DNA of 64,000 bases from Hippasteria phrygiana (lineage: Eukaryota > Echinodermata > Asteroidea > Valvatida > Goniasteridae), in contig JAZGUH010000363.1 in NCBI GenBank assembly GCA_037893225.1, positions 1,860,001 through 1,924,000 of the forward strand, written 5' to 3'. Below are positions 1-10,830 of this stretch, in pieces (the first letter of the stretch is position 1; each line of letters opens with the position of its first letter). The notes under the pieces were generated by a model. The model saw only the letters and a list, made by a program, of their open reading frames with translations. It had not been told where the DNA came from and made no database searches. The position numbers and the translations under genes are program-made.

Positions 1-2082
1 CAGCCCACACAGACGTCCTTACTTGTCTACAAGGATGAGGAGTTTCGCTAGACACTTCAGCTACCGAGTGGTAACCATAGTCTGATATATCAAATGTAAA
101 GACTTCATACTGAAGTCACAAGCCAGTGAGGTAAGGTGGATATAAAAAATAAATAGAAAACATTCGAGTAGTACTTCTATGTTCAGTCACGGACTCCGTA
201 GGCTGCTCGTCGAAGAACCGTGCTCCCCGTTTCCATTATATTGTGTATTTATAATGTTCTTTTGTTACAGCTAGAGACGACAGGCGCAATAGGAAATAAT
301 TTATTTCCGTTTGAGCCTGCGAATTAGGAAATAATTAATATTACTGTTATGTCTACTCACCAATTGTATTATACTGGCTCTACATGTACAGTAATTCCAC
401 CAAGAACAATGACGTCAAGTTTGCATATTCTATGAACTTTGCAAGCTGGAAAATCTGAGTGCATATGAAGGAGGAAAATCATTTGACCCTATATTTTTGC
501 TTCCGACCACCAAAAACTTGTCGCCTCCCCAGTAGCGCTGAAGATATTGATTTTTTTTCGTAGTCGATTTTTTCCCCCGCGATATCGCAGATATGGCGAT
601 AAAATCGTCAACAAATTTCAGTATGATTAAAATGTCTCAAAAGTTTGTTCATAACTACATAATCGCCGGGCCTGTTTGTCGCCAGTCATTGTTTGGGCGA
701 TTTAATAGATTTTGCACCTTATCGCAGATTTACTGACAGCTTGTCCATTATTATAATTTGAACCGATTTTTTTGTTCTCCCCATTTATATTTTTACTGCG
801 AGTTGTTGAATCACATTTAGTTTTTTAATTGAATTAGCATTTTAAAAGAATGATCCCGAACCGGAAAAAAATGTTCGCTAAAACTTCTAGAGTTTGTAAC
901 CCCAAGATTTCGTCAGATGAGAAAATAGAAGTATTTCGATCTCTCCATCACCCAATGCCCGCTGGAGAAATGTACCAGTGGTACTCTCCAGATGCCACGT
1001 CTGGTTGGCATAGAATATTTTGTAGTTTTATTTTCGCAGGCTTTGCAGTCCAGGGGCGCCCTACACAAAGAACCTCTGGAGCTGAACCCATTGTATACAT
1101 TTTGTTACATGGTATTACAATGTATACATAATTGTATACCTCGAAAAAGTTGAGCTGTCAATCACTTTATAAGTTTCAGGGCTCTGGGGGTGGAGGATAT
1201 TTTATTTCAGACATACTTTTCTTTCAGGGCAAACGAATACTGACATTGTAATGAGTACTGATTTATTTTTTAGTACAAATGTACATGTGGCTTGTCGTAA
1301 CAGGTGAGCATTAATATTCCAAGCAAATGATACAATAATCCATCCTTCTGTTAATTTCAGCCACGGGAAGGTAAAAATTATTCTCTTTGCTCGACGTTAA
1401 ATATGCCAATCGATGTTCATGTTTCACGGATTTATTTAATCAGCTATGCGTCCCCTTTGTGTTATATTTGTTCTGCTTGCTCTAATTTTTCTGGTGATTT
1501 TTACGGCAAGGTTAATGGTGGAGTGCCCGTCGTGTTAAGTTCAGGGTTTAATTATCAGTTTTCACGACAGCCAGGAAACAAATGTGGCACCCTCAATAGA
1601 GAACAGTCTCTCATCGCAAAAAATTATTTCTAGATATATACACCATTGGAGAGTATTTAAAAAGTTATGATAACTTTAGTTTTATTAGATGATCCAGCAC
1701 TATTGTAGAAATCAAGTGATAAAGTCTGTCTTTCATTTCCGCACCGCTGAACACCTCACGATTAGGGGGTAGGCTTGGTATCTTATTTAAGTGTCTCTCA
1801 TTGGTTTATTTGTGTAAATATCGGTCAGATTGGCCAATTAATGAAGCGTTTAGATCACAAGCTTTAAATTGGTACCATGTTTATGCTTCCATTCAAAATG
1901 GTGATGTACACGAATCGAAAAATAACAAATCTTATGACGAAAACTAACCACAAATTCTGGTGATTATCAGTAAGTTATCTTTTTTAAACATTGTACTAAA
2001 AAACCCGAAAACACAGTATTATTTTATTTTACATAAACTAGCATTTTAAGCAATAAAACGAAAATCGAGGCAGAGGGAACCA
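1..2082. other. non-coding stretch, no supported gene
   Basis: AT-rich DNA without recognisable protein motifs, RNA genes or transposon termini. Two short open frames exist (850-1131 and 1403-1633, plus strand, 93 and 76 codons), but neither resembles a family I know, and frames of this length are expected by chance. A cluster of T-rich sequence at ~540-780 and several TACATGT words are the only patterns noted. Confidence 0.6.
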
Positions 2083-2116
2083 CCCCCCCCCCCCCCCCCC
2101 CCTCTCTCTCTCTTTT
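2083..2116. repeat. poly-C followed by CT microsatellite
   Basis: A run of 20 C (2083-2102) passes directly into a short (CT)n tract. It is the first of several long C/G homopolymers in the window; an 11-G run lies at 2291-2301. The rest of 2117-2668 shows no supported gene. Confidence 0.9.
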
Positions 2117-2668
2117 TGTGTTGGTCATTGTGGTCCCGGAATCTCAGGAATTCTTTTCAGAAATCTAGGCGGGACGTGTTAGGTATAGGGACAAAAGGGG
2201 GTACCCCTGCCCCATATCGCGCTGGGTATACAAAACGGAGGAATGCGACTTCAGACTGCATGGTCCCTTGAAAGACTGGCAGAAATGAATGGGGGGGGGG
2301 GCATGTTTGATTTTGGGGCCACCTGTCTCCCAATACATGCAGTTGCAAATGTACCGCCGCCGCTGGTGATCATGTCACTTGGCGTTGGAGCAATTTAGTA
2401 CGAATGTAAATTGTGGACGGAGTAAATGTTTAGTCTTGGTTATCGACGTTGTTATCGTATACGCGATCGGCCGCCGCGAGAGCGTTATCACGACAAACTA
2501 TTAACACCCACGAACCGCCAGTAACAACGTCTTGGGAATTTCGTAGAAGCCGTGTTGTGCGCACACACCTGCTTAGCCCAACGATTGCAGCGCGCATTAT
2601 GTAATTTGCATAATACATAAATAAATGCATTTATAGGCATAGATCTAATACGGAAGCGTAGAAGGGCC

Positions 2669-2868
2669 ATCTCGCCGCGGCGAATTACTATCTCGCCGCG
2701 GCGAGTTACTATCTCGCCGCGGCGAGTTACTATCTCGCCGCGGCGAGTTACTATCTCGCCGCGGCGAGTTACTATCTCGCCGCGGCGAGTTACTATCTCG
2801 CCGCGGCGAGTTACTATCTCGCCGCGGCGAGTTACTATCTCGCCGCGGCGAGTTACTATCTCACCGCG
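2669..2868. repeat. 21-bp palindromic minisatellite
   Basis: Nine full head-to-tail units plus a degenerate tenth. Each unit is the perfect 14-bp palindrome CTCGCCGCGGCGAG followed by TTACTAT. The first unit has one change (GAATT for GAGTT) and the last carries CACCGCGG and loses the right half of the palindrome, so the array decays at its edges. The units are otherwise identical, which indicates recent expansion or homogenisation. Every unit contains a CCGCGG core and several CpG sites in an otherwise AT-rich region. Confidence 0.95.
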
Positions 2869-2954
2869 GATTCGGACCGTTGGTACACGCTCGCTCTCGG
2901 TCGAGCGGCCAGTGGTGCGAAGTTACCATCCGAGAGGCGAGAGATTACCCTTAC

Positions 2955-3325
2955 AAAAATGTGGGAACACCATGGGAACACCATGCAGATTTTATGATAC
3001 CATGGGAACATAATGGGGATGTTATGGACACCAATGGGATTTTATGGACACCATGGGAACACCATGGGGATTTTATGGACACTGTGGGAACACCACGGGG
3101 ATTGTATGGACACCACGGGAACATCATGGGGATTGTATGGACACCACGGGAACATCATGGGGATTGTATGGACACCACGGGAACATCATGGGGATTGTAT
3201 GGACACCATGGAAATACCATGGGGATTTTATGGACACCATGAAAATACCATGGGGATTTTATGGACACCATGGAAACACCATGGGGATTTTATGGACACC
3301 ATGGAAGCACCATGGGGATTTTGAA
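2955..3325. repeat. ~31-bp minisatellite built on CCATGGG
   Basis: Tandem units of about 31 bp alternate GGGAACACCATGGGG with ATTTTATGGACACCATG-type segments. Units vary by single bases (CACCACGGG, CATCATGGG, TGGAAATACC). Because the unit length is not a multiple of three, all frames stay open for about 100-170 codons and give repetitive GHHGN/WTPW peptides; I regard these as repeat artefacts. Confidence 0.9.
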
Positions 3326-3394
3326 CACCATTGGGATTTTGTTATAGTTTTTCTGTTGAACAAGCACACAGGAAACCACAAAAATTGTCCCATT

Positions 3395-3760
3395 AAAATC
3401 CGCATGGGGTGCATTGAGAAGTCTGCATTGGACAATTCCTATGGAGTGCTTGGACAATCTCCATGGTGTGCATGGGACAATCGAGTGCATGAGACAATCC
3501 CCATGGGTGCATGGAACAAGCCTGATGGGGTGCATGCATCCCCATAATAGTGCATGGGGCAATCCCCATGGGGTGCATGGGATAAATCTCATGGCGTACG
3601 TGGGAAAGTTCCATGGGAAAATTTGGAATCCTTTGGGAAATGACATGGAATTCTGAAATCATTCATTGGGAAAAACTCCATTGGAAAATCCCCATGGGAA
3701 AAATCCAATGCTACATGGTGGCTAATTCACCATGTAATTCCCACACTGTAAAAAAAATGC
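3395..3760. repeat. degenerate continuation of the CCATGG repeat
   Basis: Diverged copies of CAATCCCCATGG and GTGCATGG-like words continue after the regular array, with no fixed period. The open frames here are low-complexity (M, H, P and W rich) and not credible genes. Confidence 0.6.
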
Positions 3761-4470
3761 CTGTATATTATAACTTTAAGGTAAATTCCCAGTAAAACGG
3801 GTTGCCAGCGAAAAACCGTAAAATTTACGGGAATTTCCTGTAAAATGTCTCTAGGGTTAAAGCAAAAACGGGAAGTGCACAGTAAATTTACAGGATTTGT
3901 AACAAAGATGGGCGTCCCTTCGTGATCGTGAAAACGAAAATCTCATATGCAGTTGACCTACTTTTACGCCTTTCCGCCGTGCCGTTTTGTATGCGTTCAA
4001 GCTGGTGCAGGCATGTTCGCGTCTCTTCGTGAAAACACAAAATGCAATTACCGAGATGCCTGCCCCTTGCATCATTAATGTAATTTGGAAATTAATGATG
4101 ATTTGCTTGCAGAAGCATGTCAAAATGGTTAGGTACAGTGTTTTAAAGCAAAATAGTGAGAGAAAAAATTCGAAATCGAAAAAAATTGTCATTTTTGACA
4201 TGCGTGTCTCTTCGTGAAAACGGTGATGATTTGTTTGAATAAAACATATTATGTTCAAGAAAGTGTATTTTTTGACCAAACACGGCAATTTAACCTGACT
4301 TTTGTGAACACATGGTCGTAAAATTGGTACGGTTTTTCCCGTAAAATGCAGCGCGCAGTCCATTTACGGTTATTCACCGTGATATTTACATGTTTTTCAC
4401 CGTAAAAATACGGGAATTGTTTACAATGCATAAAAAAATTTCTCATAGCATGGGAATAACATGGGAGATT
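3761..4470. other. diffuse repeat with CCGTAAA/TTTACGG words
   Basis: Several CCGTAAAA and TTTACGG words on both strands (about 3780-3900 and 4310-4420) suggest an old inverted-repeat transposon whose ends I cannot fix. The open frames between them (for example 3857-4363 minus) have no recognisable domain. Confidence 0.35.
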
Positions 4471-4473
4471 TTC

Positions 4474-4553
4474 GTAAGGGTACGGCTGAACGCCTCTAAG
4501 TCGGAACCTCTGCCGGTGCGCGGCGATACCGCCGGCGTCCCGCCCGCGTATTT
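4474..4553 (+). pseudogene. fragment of large-subunit (28S) rRNA
   Basis: The segment containing GGCTGAACGCCTCTAAGTC matches the universally conserved stretch near the 3' end of eukaryotic large-subunit rRNA (recognised from memory). A GC-rich tail (CGGCGATACCGCCGGCG) continues for about 50 bp before AT-rich DNA begins. No other rRNA sequence lies around it, so it is a short orphan fragment and not a gene. It sits about 30 bp from the outer end of the Ngaro B2 repeat. Confidence 0.55.
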
Positions 4554-4579
4554 TTATTTCCTAGGATGGTTAGGGGCAA

Positions 4580-5197
4580 TTATACTCGAACTCCAAAAGG
4601 AAGCACCAAAGATTAAGGGCAAACCGGATAGAGTACTAAAGTACGAACCGATAGTCCGAACATTAAACATAAGGCGGTACCAATGACCACCATCACTCAA
4701 AAGTAGTTGTGATACCCATGATCACAACAATCAAGAAAAGGATTGTGATACCCAAGACCACAATTCAGATGTAGTGATACCCAATGACCACTATCCAACA
4801 ACGGCCGTTGTGTAAGCATATTAAATCAAGCAATAAAACAGTAAACAACAAAGGTGCTCAATTTTAAGCACTTAATTCAAACGCCTGCCCCTTTGAGGGT
4901 TAATCATACAAAAATCAAATATCAAAAGGTAATGCACAGTCCCCACAGCTGGCACATGATGGGGGTATAGCCCGTGTGGAACATCACAGGCTATAGATTC
5001 TAGAATAAATGTTTGTAATTATTGATCTGCACATTGGTTATTAAACTGGATCAGCACGTGTGGCACATCACGGGGCACAATAAGTTTTGTTCAATGATCA
5101 GATTTATTTCTTTGATCTAAAACATATCGATTGACTAAACCTAAATTTCCATCAAAACCATAATTATGGAGCTCTGCCTCTTCTGGGGCACAAAAAA
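4580..5197 (-). repeat. Ngaro split direct repeat B2
   Basis: Near-identical to 5714-6400 from the TTATACTC start to the GGGGCAC-polyA end, except that B2 lacks ~65 bp present in B1 (5735-5800). Contains the palindrome CAACGGCCGTTG at 4799-4810 and repeated GTGATACCCA / GTGGAACATCAC words. Confidence 0.88.
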
Positions 5198-5305
5198 AAT
5201 GCTTCTATGATCTAAAACATATCAATTCACAAAATTAGCGCCCCCCCCCCCCCCCCCCCCCCCCCACTTAGATCACGGAGGAATGTAGGGGAGGAGGCGG
5301 GAAAT
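5198..5305. repeat. B2-A2 joint with 25-nt C run
   Basis: Short non-repeated joint between B2 and A2, dominated by a run of 25 C at 5241-5265. Confidence 0.8.
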
Positions 5306-5716
5306 TATTTCAATCGAACGTTGATGTGTAATGCTTGAAGCCATGACTAAAAATGCAGATCCCTGTAATGGCTCTTAATGCATACGTGCTCCCGCTGAAA
5401 CCCATTACGCTGATTGGCTGCCGCGGGATCCCCGGGCGGCTCATAAAAATGGGGTAGTTATATTACGTCCGCAATGGTCATGGTCCGCCACAAGTGCCGT
5501 AAGTTTGCACACGGCACGCAAGCAATACTTTACTCTTATTGGCAGCCCCAGGATCCCAATTTGCATGCAGCCTGCCCTGAATCCCTTAATATTCTCATGC
5601 GCTGTACCCTGCCATATCATCGAGCTTGTGCAACTAGCAATTAGCCAGGTTCATTTCACAAGGTTTTTTGCGTCGAGTATAATGGATTTGACCCCTTATG
5701 CGGTAAAATATGTTAT
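5306..5716 (-). repeat. Ngaro split direct repeat A2
   Basis: 411 bp essentially identical to 10831-11241 (few substitutions, e.g. ACTTTACTC versus ACTTTAATC). It abuts B1 at a shared GTTATACTC joint, as expected for the B1-A2 junction of this class. The 93-codon open frame at 5505-5786 is a by-product and recurs in A1. Confidence 0.9.
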
Positions 5717-6400
5717 ACTCAAACTCCAAAAGGAAGCACTACAGACAAATAAGTTTTTGTGTCTCTCGCCACAGCTTCAATTTTAATCAACGTTATTCAA
5801 CCGGAATACCAAAGATTAAGGGCAAACCGGATAGAGTACTAAAGTACGAACCGATAGTCCGAACATTAAACATAAGGCGGTACCAATGACCACCATCACT
5901 CAAAAGTAGTTGTGATACCCATGATCACAACAATCAAGAAAAGGATTGTGATATCCAAGACCACAATTCAGATGTAGTGATACCCAATGACCACTATCCA
6001 ACAACGGCCGTTGTGTAAGCATATTAAATCAAGCAATAAAACAGTAAACAACAAAGGTGCTCAATTTTAAGCACTTAATTCAAACGCCTGCCCCTTTGAG
6101 GGTTAATCATACAAAAATCAAATATCAAAAGGTAATGCACAGTCCCCACAGCTGGCACATGATGGGGGTATAGCCCGTGTGGAACATCACAGGCTATAGA
6201 TTCTAGAATAAATGTTTGTAATTATTGATCTGCACATTGGTTATTAAACTGGATCAGCACGTGTGGCACATCACGGGGCACAATAAGTTTTGTTCAATGA
6301 TCAGATTTATTTCTTTGATCTAAAACATATCGATTGACTAAACCTAAATTTCCATCAAAACCATAATTATGGAGCTCGGCCTCTTCTGGGGCACCAAAAA
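5714..6400 (-). repeat. Ngaro split direct repeat B1
   Basis: Internal B copy, longer than B2 by ~65 bp. Carries CAACGGCCGTTG at 6002-6013 and ends immediately downstream (minus strand) of the SGNH remnant. Confidence 0.88.
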
Positions 6401-6970
6401 ATGCCAACCGCGAGAAGCGCGACCCACAGAAGAAACGAGCACCAAACATGACAGTAAATTTAAATCAGCGACAAAATGCAGAAGCGCAAAATCCTCCGAG
6501 AGGTTGCCATACCTTCTGAGAAGAGAGGTGAAACCCCCCCCCCCCCCCCCCCCCCGGTAGAGATTAGCAGCTGACCAATGAAATTGGGGGTGCTCAAGCG
6601 CACTGATTCCCAGCATACGGCATTGTGACCTTGCCCAGCGGTTGGTTGCCCGCAGTACGTGCTCCATCGATTGTTGTGGGTGCGCCATATAGTAAAATAG
6701 CCAAGGAAATATACCTGACCAAACAAGCCTGGCATTCGGAAACCTCTCCCTACATTCTGCCAACATGGTGGCTATTGTCCGTCGGCTAGTTGAGCTGCAC
6801 TAACTCATTGGTACCAATGTGTATAATAATGAGCGCTCACCTATGTTGTCCAACAAATCTGGTAATTTTATGCGTGCTCCACTGCGCCCATTCCACTACA
6901 CCGAGATCGGGACATCCACAAAACCGCAAAATCACAAACTGCATTCCACCTGTCTCGCGCAAAGGCCAGC
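6401..6970 (-). pseudogene. SGNH-hydrolase domain remnant of the Ngaro element
   Basis: Minus-strand reading gives a GTNEL-like block (the GxND block of SGNH/GDSL hydrolases), then NARLVWSGIFPW and NRWARSQCR, matching the better-preserved copy at 41991-42490 almost block for block. SGNH domains are known cargo of Ngaro elements; their role is unknown. The last catalytic block (Asp-x-x-His) falls on a run of 22 C (6534-6555), so that block is replaced by a glycine tract. Premature stops lie near 6767-6830. Non-functional. Confidence 0.75.
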
Positions 6971-6995
6971 CGTAGCAACCTACACATTCCGTGCT

Positions 6996-7437
6996 CTACC
7001 ATACCTGGGGAAGGGTTGGAAGCGGGGTCGTCTCTGGCTCGGCCTGTGGAGCTAAGGTAAAGAAACGTTGTATCTTAAAACGAGATAATGCATCAACTTT
7101 GTCATTTATTACACCCGGAATGTGAACTGCCTTGACGATGATATTGAATTTCCAACACTCTAAAACTAGCAAACGAATCAAGTGCCTAGCCTTAGCACAT
7201 TGTGCAGATTGACCATTGATCATGTGGACAACTGCAATGTTTATCGGTCTGAAACTTAACTTTGCGATTGTCAAAGAGAGGACCCCATGCGAGGACAGCC
7301 ACAATTATAGGAAACCATCTAAGGGGGCAATGGAGGGGGAGATGCTTTCCATTGCTGCCACTGTACGGTTTGCAACCATTTCCCCCTAAAATATGCCCCA
7401 AAACCAATGGAAGCCGCCGCATCTGTGAAAACGACAC
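6996..7437 (-). pseudogene. RNase H domain of the Ngaro pol, broken
   Basis: Two overlapping minus-strand frames (7192-7437 and 6996-7304) together cover the RNase H region. Shared landmarks with the intact copy at ~40558-41022 are WGPLF-NRKVKF, AVVHMINGQS, HLIRLLVLEC, IPGVINDKVDALSRF and the terminal PLP-LPQVW stop. A frameshift near 7250 separates the halves. The N-terminal part with the first catalytic Asp is cut by the repeat inserted at 7438-7640. Confidence 0.78.
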
Positions 7438-7640
7438 ATGTGGATTGGGTTTTCAGTCCCTACCTGATTCCGTGGGTTTTCCCCATAATATTCTTCTGGG
7501 GTTTTCCTCCCACCTCTAAAACTGTAACTTCTTCTCATTGTCCTCTCTCTATAACAGGTTTCCTCAGGCTTTCGAGCTACAGTGCCTAGGGCGCTTTTGA
7601 GGAATCCTTGGTTTCATTACCAGAAAGAATTAATAATAAT
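7438..7640 (+). repeat. dispersed repeat inserted in Ngaro pol
   Basis: Contains TGGATTGGGTTTTCAGTCCC and the CTGGGGTTTTCCTCCCACC block; a reverse-complement relative lies at 14250-14440. It splits RNase H (downstream) from RT (upstream), so it inserted after the Ngaro element. An (AAT)n-like tract at 7628-7650 marks its right edge. Confidence 0.6.
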
Positions 7641-8800
7641 AATAATAATTATAACAAAAAAAAATCAAGCGTTTCAGACGATTCCCATTCTTGCTTCAAA
7701 ATCGGGGTAACACCAGTGTACTCTAGCAAAAATGTTAACCACATCAATAAATCAAGCACAGCCCCGTTTGTTATACGCACCCTTTGCCATGGTCGACTCA
7801 GCCCCTTTGTCAAAGAAAAAACCGCCTAACAAAAACCCGACCTGGCGACACTGCCCGGCACACGAAATTGAGAGAACCAACAAGGGATTGAATTTGAGCC
7901 AGCGTTGCTTTCGGCTTTGCCAGCATTGCCCGAATTTGACTGGAGAGCATGTCTACGTTGTCGGGGGTGACTCACTTGCCACTGATTTACATTTATTTCA
8001 AGCCCCAAATATGTGATAACCTGTGACGGACCCTCGTTTTGTTTTGTTTTTTTTGGGGTTTTTTTGTAGCAATTGGAACACCTAGCTCCCCACATAATGC
8101 TTTGAAACTGTCAAGGCGTGTCTGACATGAATTTCTCGACGGTCCAACGAGCAACAAATCACCAGATAATGGTTACCTCGCCATCTTCGGCCATTGTTCG
8201 CAATCTAAAATCTAGAAAGGTGCTAATTTTTTTCAAATAGCGCACACGAATTAGTACACCCCATGGGAAGACATTTGTCAAAGTAATACTGATTCTCAAA
8301 CATGAAGCTGAGTAGGTCGTAGTCTAGTGGTGAGATCGGTAAAAGACGGAAGGCCGATTTGATGTCTGATTTTGCTAACCACGCGCCCCTTCCCGCTTGA
8401 ACGACTAAATCTACAGCCTCATCGAACGATGCGTACTGACTTTGCATTGCTCTTCCTCAATGAAATCATTAATTGAACCACCGGAGGGAATGGGAGATGA
8501 TGTATCAACCGAAAAGTGCCTGGTTCTTTCTTCGGTACTAACCCTATTTGTGAGCATTGCAATTTTTCCAAGGGGCGGAGCGCGAAAGGGCCGGCAATCC
8601 TGCCTGCTTGAATTTCTTTTGCCAGTTTCAGTTTCACAATCCCCGGTTGTGATGAAGCCGATTGGAGACAGTACGTCCGAATCCCGACGCGTCCTGGGGC
8701 CAGTGTAACCCAATCGAAAAGGCCAGTGTAACCCAATCGAAAATCCCTTGGGAAACCTTTCTGTCAAAACTGCTTTGTCTGAAAACATCATAATCGCTTA
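7641..8800 (-). pseudogene. reverse transcriptase domain of the Ngaro element, broken
   Basis: Minus-strand fragments follow the intact homologue encoded from 39440: LAKEIQAGRIAGPFALRPLE and GLVPKKEPGTFRLIHHL (8419-8736), then YASFDEAVDLVV, AWLAKSDIKSAFRLLP and KCLPMGCTNSCALFEK (8223-8447), then EGPSQVITYLGLEI (7826-8095). The YxDD catalytic region near 8165-8185 is displaced by an apparent single-base deletion, and frames change at least three times. Functionally dead. Confidence 0.82.
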
Positions 8801-8948
8801 GCAGTGTGCACAAAACTGACCACTTAATTGGAGTTAGGAGAGCGAAAAATAGCTTTTCTAGCCAGGAGAGATTGTGTATTGTTCTTTGGTCCTGCTGAGC
8901 CCTCATGGCTACCGACAGGGGCATATATTGGTGAACGGAGTCTGCATA

Positions 8949-9467
8949 TCATTTCCCCTTAATCACCTTTGGCCCCCCTGATTGGTGGCGCGTTTGGCTG
9001 CCGTGAAATCTGCATGCTTCTGCCCTGTGTCCGGAACGAGCACATCTGGCGCATGATTGTGTGTTGATATTTGCATCCGAAAATCTACAGCCGTTCGGAC
9101 TGTTTAACGCAAAGCATAAGCCGTTGTGATTTCCCATGGGCGATGCGGCCCGCACTGCGGTTGTGGCAGGAGTTGCCTCACAGGACGCGACTGTTAGCCA
9201 CAATTCAACGTCTAGCTCACCCCACGATCTGTTAGGCTGAGTTTCGAGCCGGAGACGAAATTGTTCGTCGTATAAGCGCCAACCGCGGCCAGGGAACTGG
9301 ACCGATGCCGTGCGCACAATCTCGGTGTATTTGAGGAGTTCGATGACCCGATAGGGAAACTTGACGAGGTAGATTGCCATACACGCATGGAACGCCGAAA
9401 CCCACTTGTCCCAGGTATCAAGCTTATTTTGACAGCCTGTTTTAGACTGATTCAGACTCAAAAACAT
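8949..9467 (-). pseudogene. Ngaro gag, capsid-like part and Cys/His finger
   Basis: 172-codon minus-strand frame. Residues ~15-105 (LDTWDKWVSAFHACMAIYL, then FPYRVIELLKY, GWRLYDEQFRLR and WGELDVELWL) look like the nucleocapsid-core region of Ngaro-type gag proteins. The C-terminal third has spaced Cys/His residues ending CARCARSGHRAEAC, a zinc-finger-like arrangement. Stops separate it from the upstream gag part and from RT downstream. Assignment rests on its position between A1 and RT and on general resemblance. Confidence 0.6.
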
Positions 9468-10165
9468 CTTATCATTTTCAATGACTAACTAGTGCGACTT
9501 CAGCCGCTTTGTTAGACTTTGCGAGTACGTCCAGTGCGCTATCCGCGAACAAAAGGGACATGTCTACATACTCATTTCACCATATTTTCTCTTTGAATGT
9601 CTGAGAAACATGTCCCCCGATTAAAGAGGTGGACTCAACGGGAGGAATAGGTTTGGGATTTCCGGAATCCCCATCTATTGCAATCCCTGGTAAGTTACTT
9701 ACCGGGAAAGCCGAAGGCCCTACCTTCGCCCTTGCCATATTAGCTCGAGCTACCCACTTCACATGTCGCATCGTTCCCCATGCCCTAAGCACGGCCTGCA
9801 AATTTGTATTTCGCGCGTACAAACTGGACTCGACTGTGCAAATCAACAGAGCTAGGGCGCCCTTTTATCTGTTGTTTACATGTACCGACTCGGATTTCCA
9901 AATGTAAAGCGAAATCATGAATGGATATCTCCTCACGGGAACACCCTATACATCCTGGAAATTTATTCAATGAATATGCATAAGTTCCGAACTCTACCCT
10001 TCAAAAATGGTGAAAATCGGCCTTCCGATAATAGAATTATACGTTCAGAAAATTACTTATTAAAATACAAATATTGGGCGTACAAATCCCCTTTTTTCAC
10101 AAAAACTACCGAAATAGCTCAATACTCAACTTTCCCGCTCTTGTACGTGACCTTGCGACCTTCGT
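9468..10165 (-). pseudogene. middle of Ngaro gag, badly decayed
   Basis: A minus-strand frame at 9577-9846 includes PVSNLPGIAIDGDSGNPKP and GGHVSQTFKEKIW, consistent with a linker leading into the gag core. The stretch 9860-10160 is AT-rich with no recognisable coding sequence and may be a small insertion. Confidence 0.4.
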
Positions 10166-10689
10166 CTATCGCACCATCATGACATAAACAGCTGGCGCTC
10201 CTGGCCACCAAACCTTGAAGGATTGAGCCGACTGCCTCTGGCTGATTCCCAAGGATTGGCTTGACAGCAGATGGCACAGCCGCTGAAGCTCAGTGGCTAC
10301 CATCCTACCCGTGGCTCGGTTGCAGTCGAAACAGGCCTCGTTGTATATGCTGCCGATGCCGGCTGAGCTGCATGTTCCAACGTTGCCAGCTGGGTCAAAT
10401 TTGTAGGCTGACTTAGCATCCCATACGGTGCCCGCTGTTCTTGTGTGGGCTGGACCGAAGTTGCCGGCTGACTTGGCACCCCAGCGACACTTGGCCAACC
10501 TTGGCTTTCCCTTGGTACATCGCGTTGCTGGCCTTCCTGACGTGTTGTATCCTCGGGTGGGGCAGACGGAGATTTGCGAGCTCTCTTTCGGGGCCCCGGT
10601 CCCGGTATAGTACACATCGGTCTGCGTCTGGGCCTACCCGTGGCATCTCCTTGGCTTTGGGTTCTCCTCACGTGCGGTACTCGCCCCAA
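10166..10689 (-). pseudogene. N-terminal gag of the Ngaro element
   Basis: Overlapping minus-strand frames (10297-10689, 10166-10615) encode a basic, Pro/Gln/Ser-rich N-terminus (GRPRRRP, GPRKRARKSPSAPP) continuing, after a frame change near 10320, into FDCNRATGRMVATELQRLCHLL. Basic disordered N-termini are usual for such gag proteins. It lies ~140 bp inside A1, where ORF1 should begin. Identification is positional. Confidence 0.5.
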
Positions 10690-10830
10690 AAGTCTCAGTT
10701 AAACCACTCACAAAACCCCAATAATTGGATGTCCAAAATCTGCCGATGCAGTCCTGATTCCGCCCCACAACGATAAAACTTTCCCTGCAATTATTTGCTT
10801 TTGATCAAGAAGGCTTATTAACTAAAAAAA

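Noticed and set aside
850..1131. 93-codon open frame as a gene
   Set aside because: No family resemblance, splice context or repeat evidence; expected by chance in this length of DNA.
2669..2868. Possible CRISPR array (short regular repeats)
   Set aside because: No spacers: the 21-bp units are directly contiguous, and the DNA is animal-type. It is a minisatellite.
2880..3547. Overlapping open frames of 100-170 codons
   Set aside because: They are translations of the ~31-bp repeat in several frames; low-complexity peptides with no domain.
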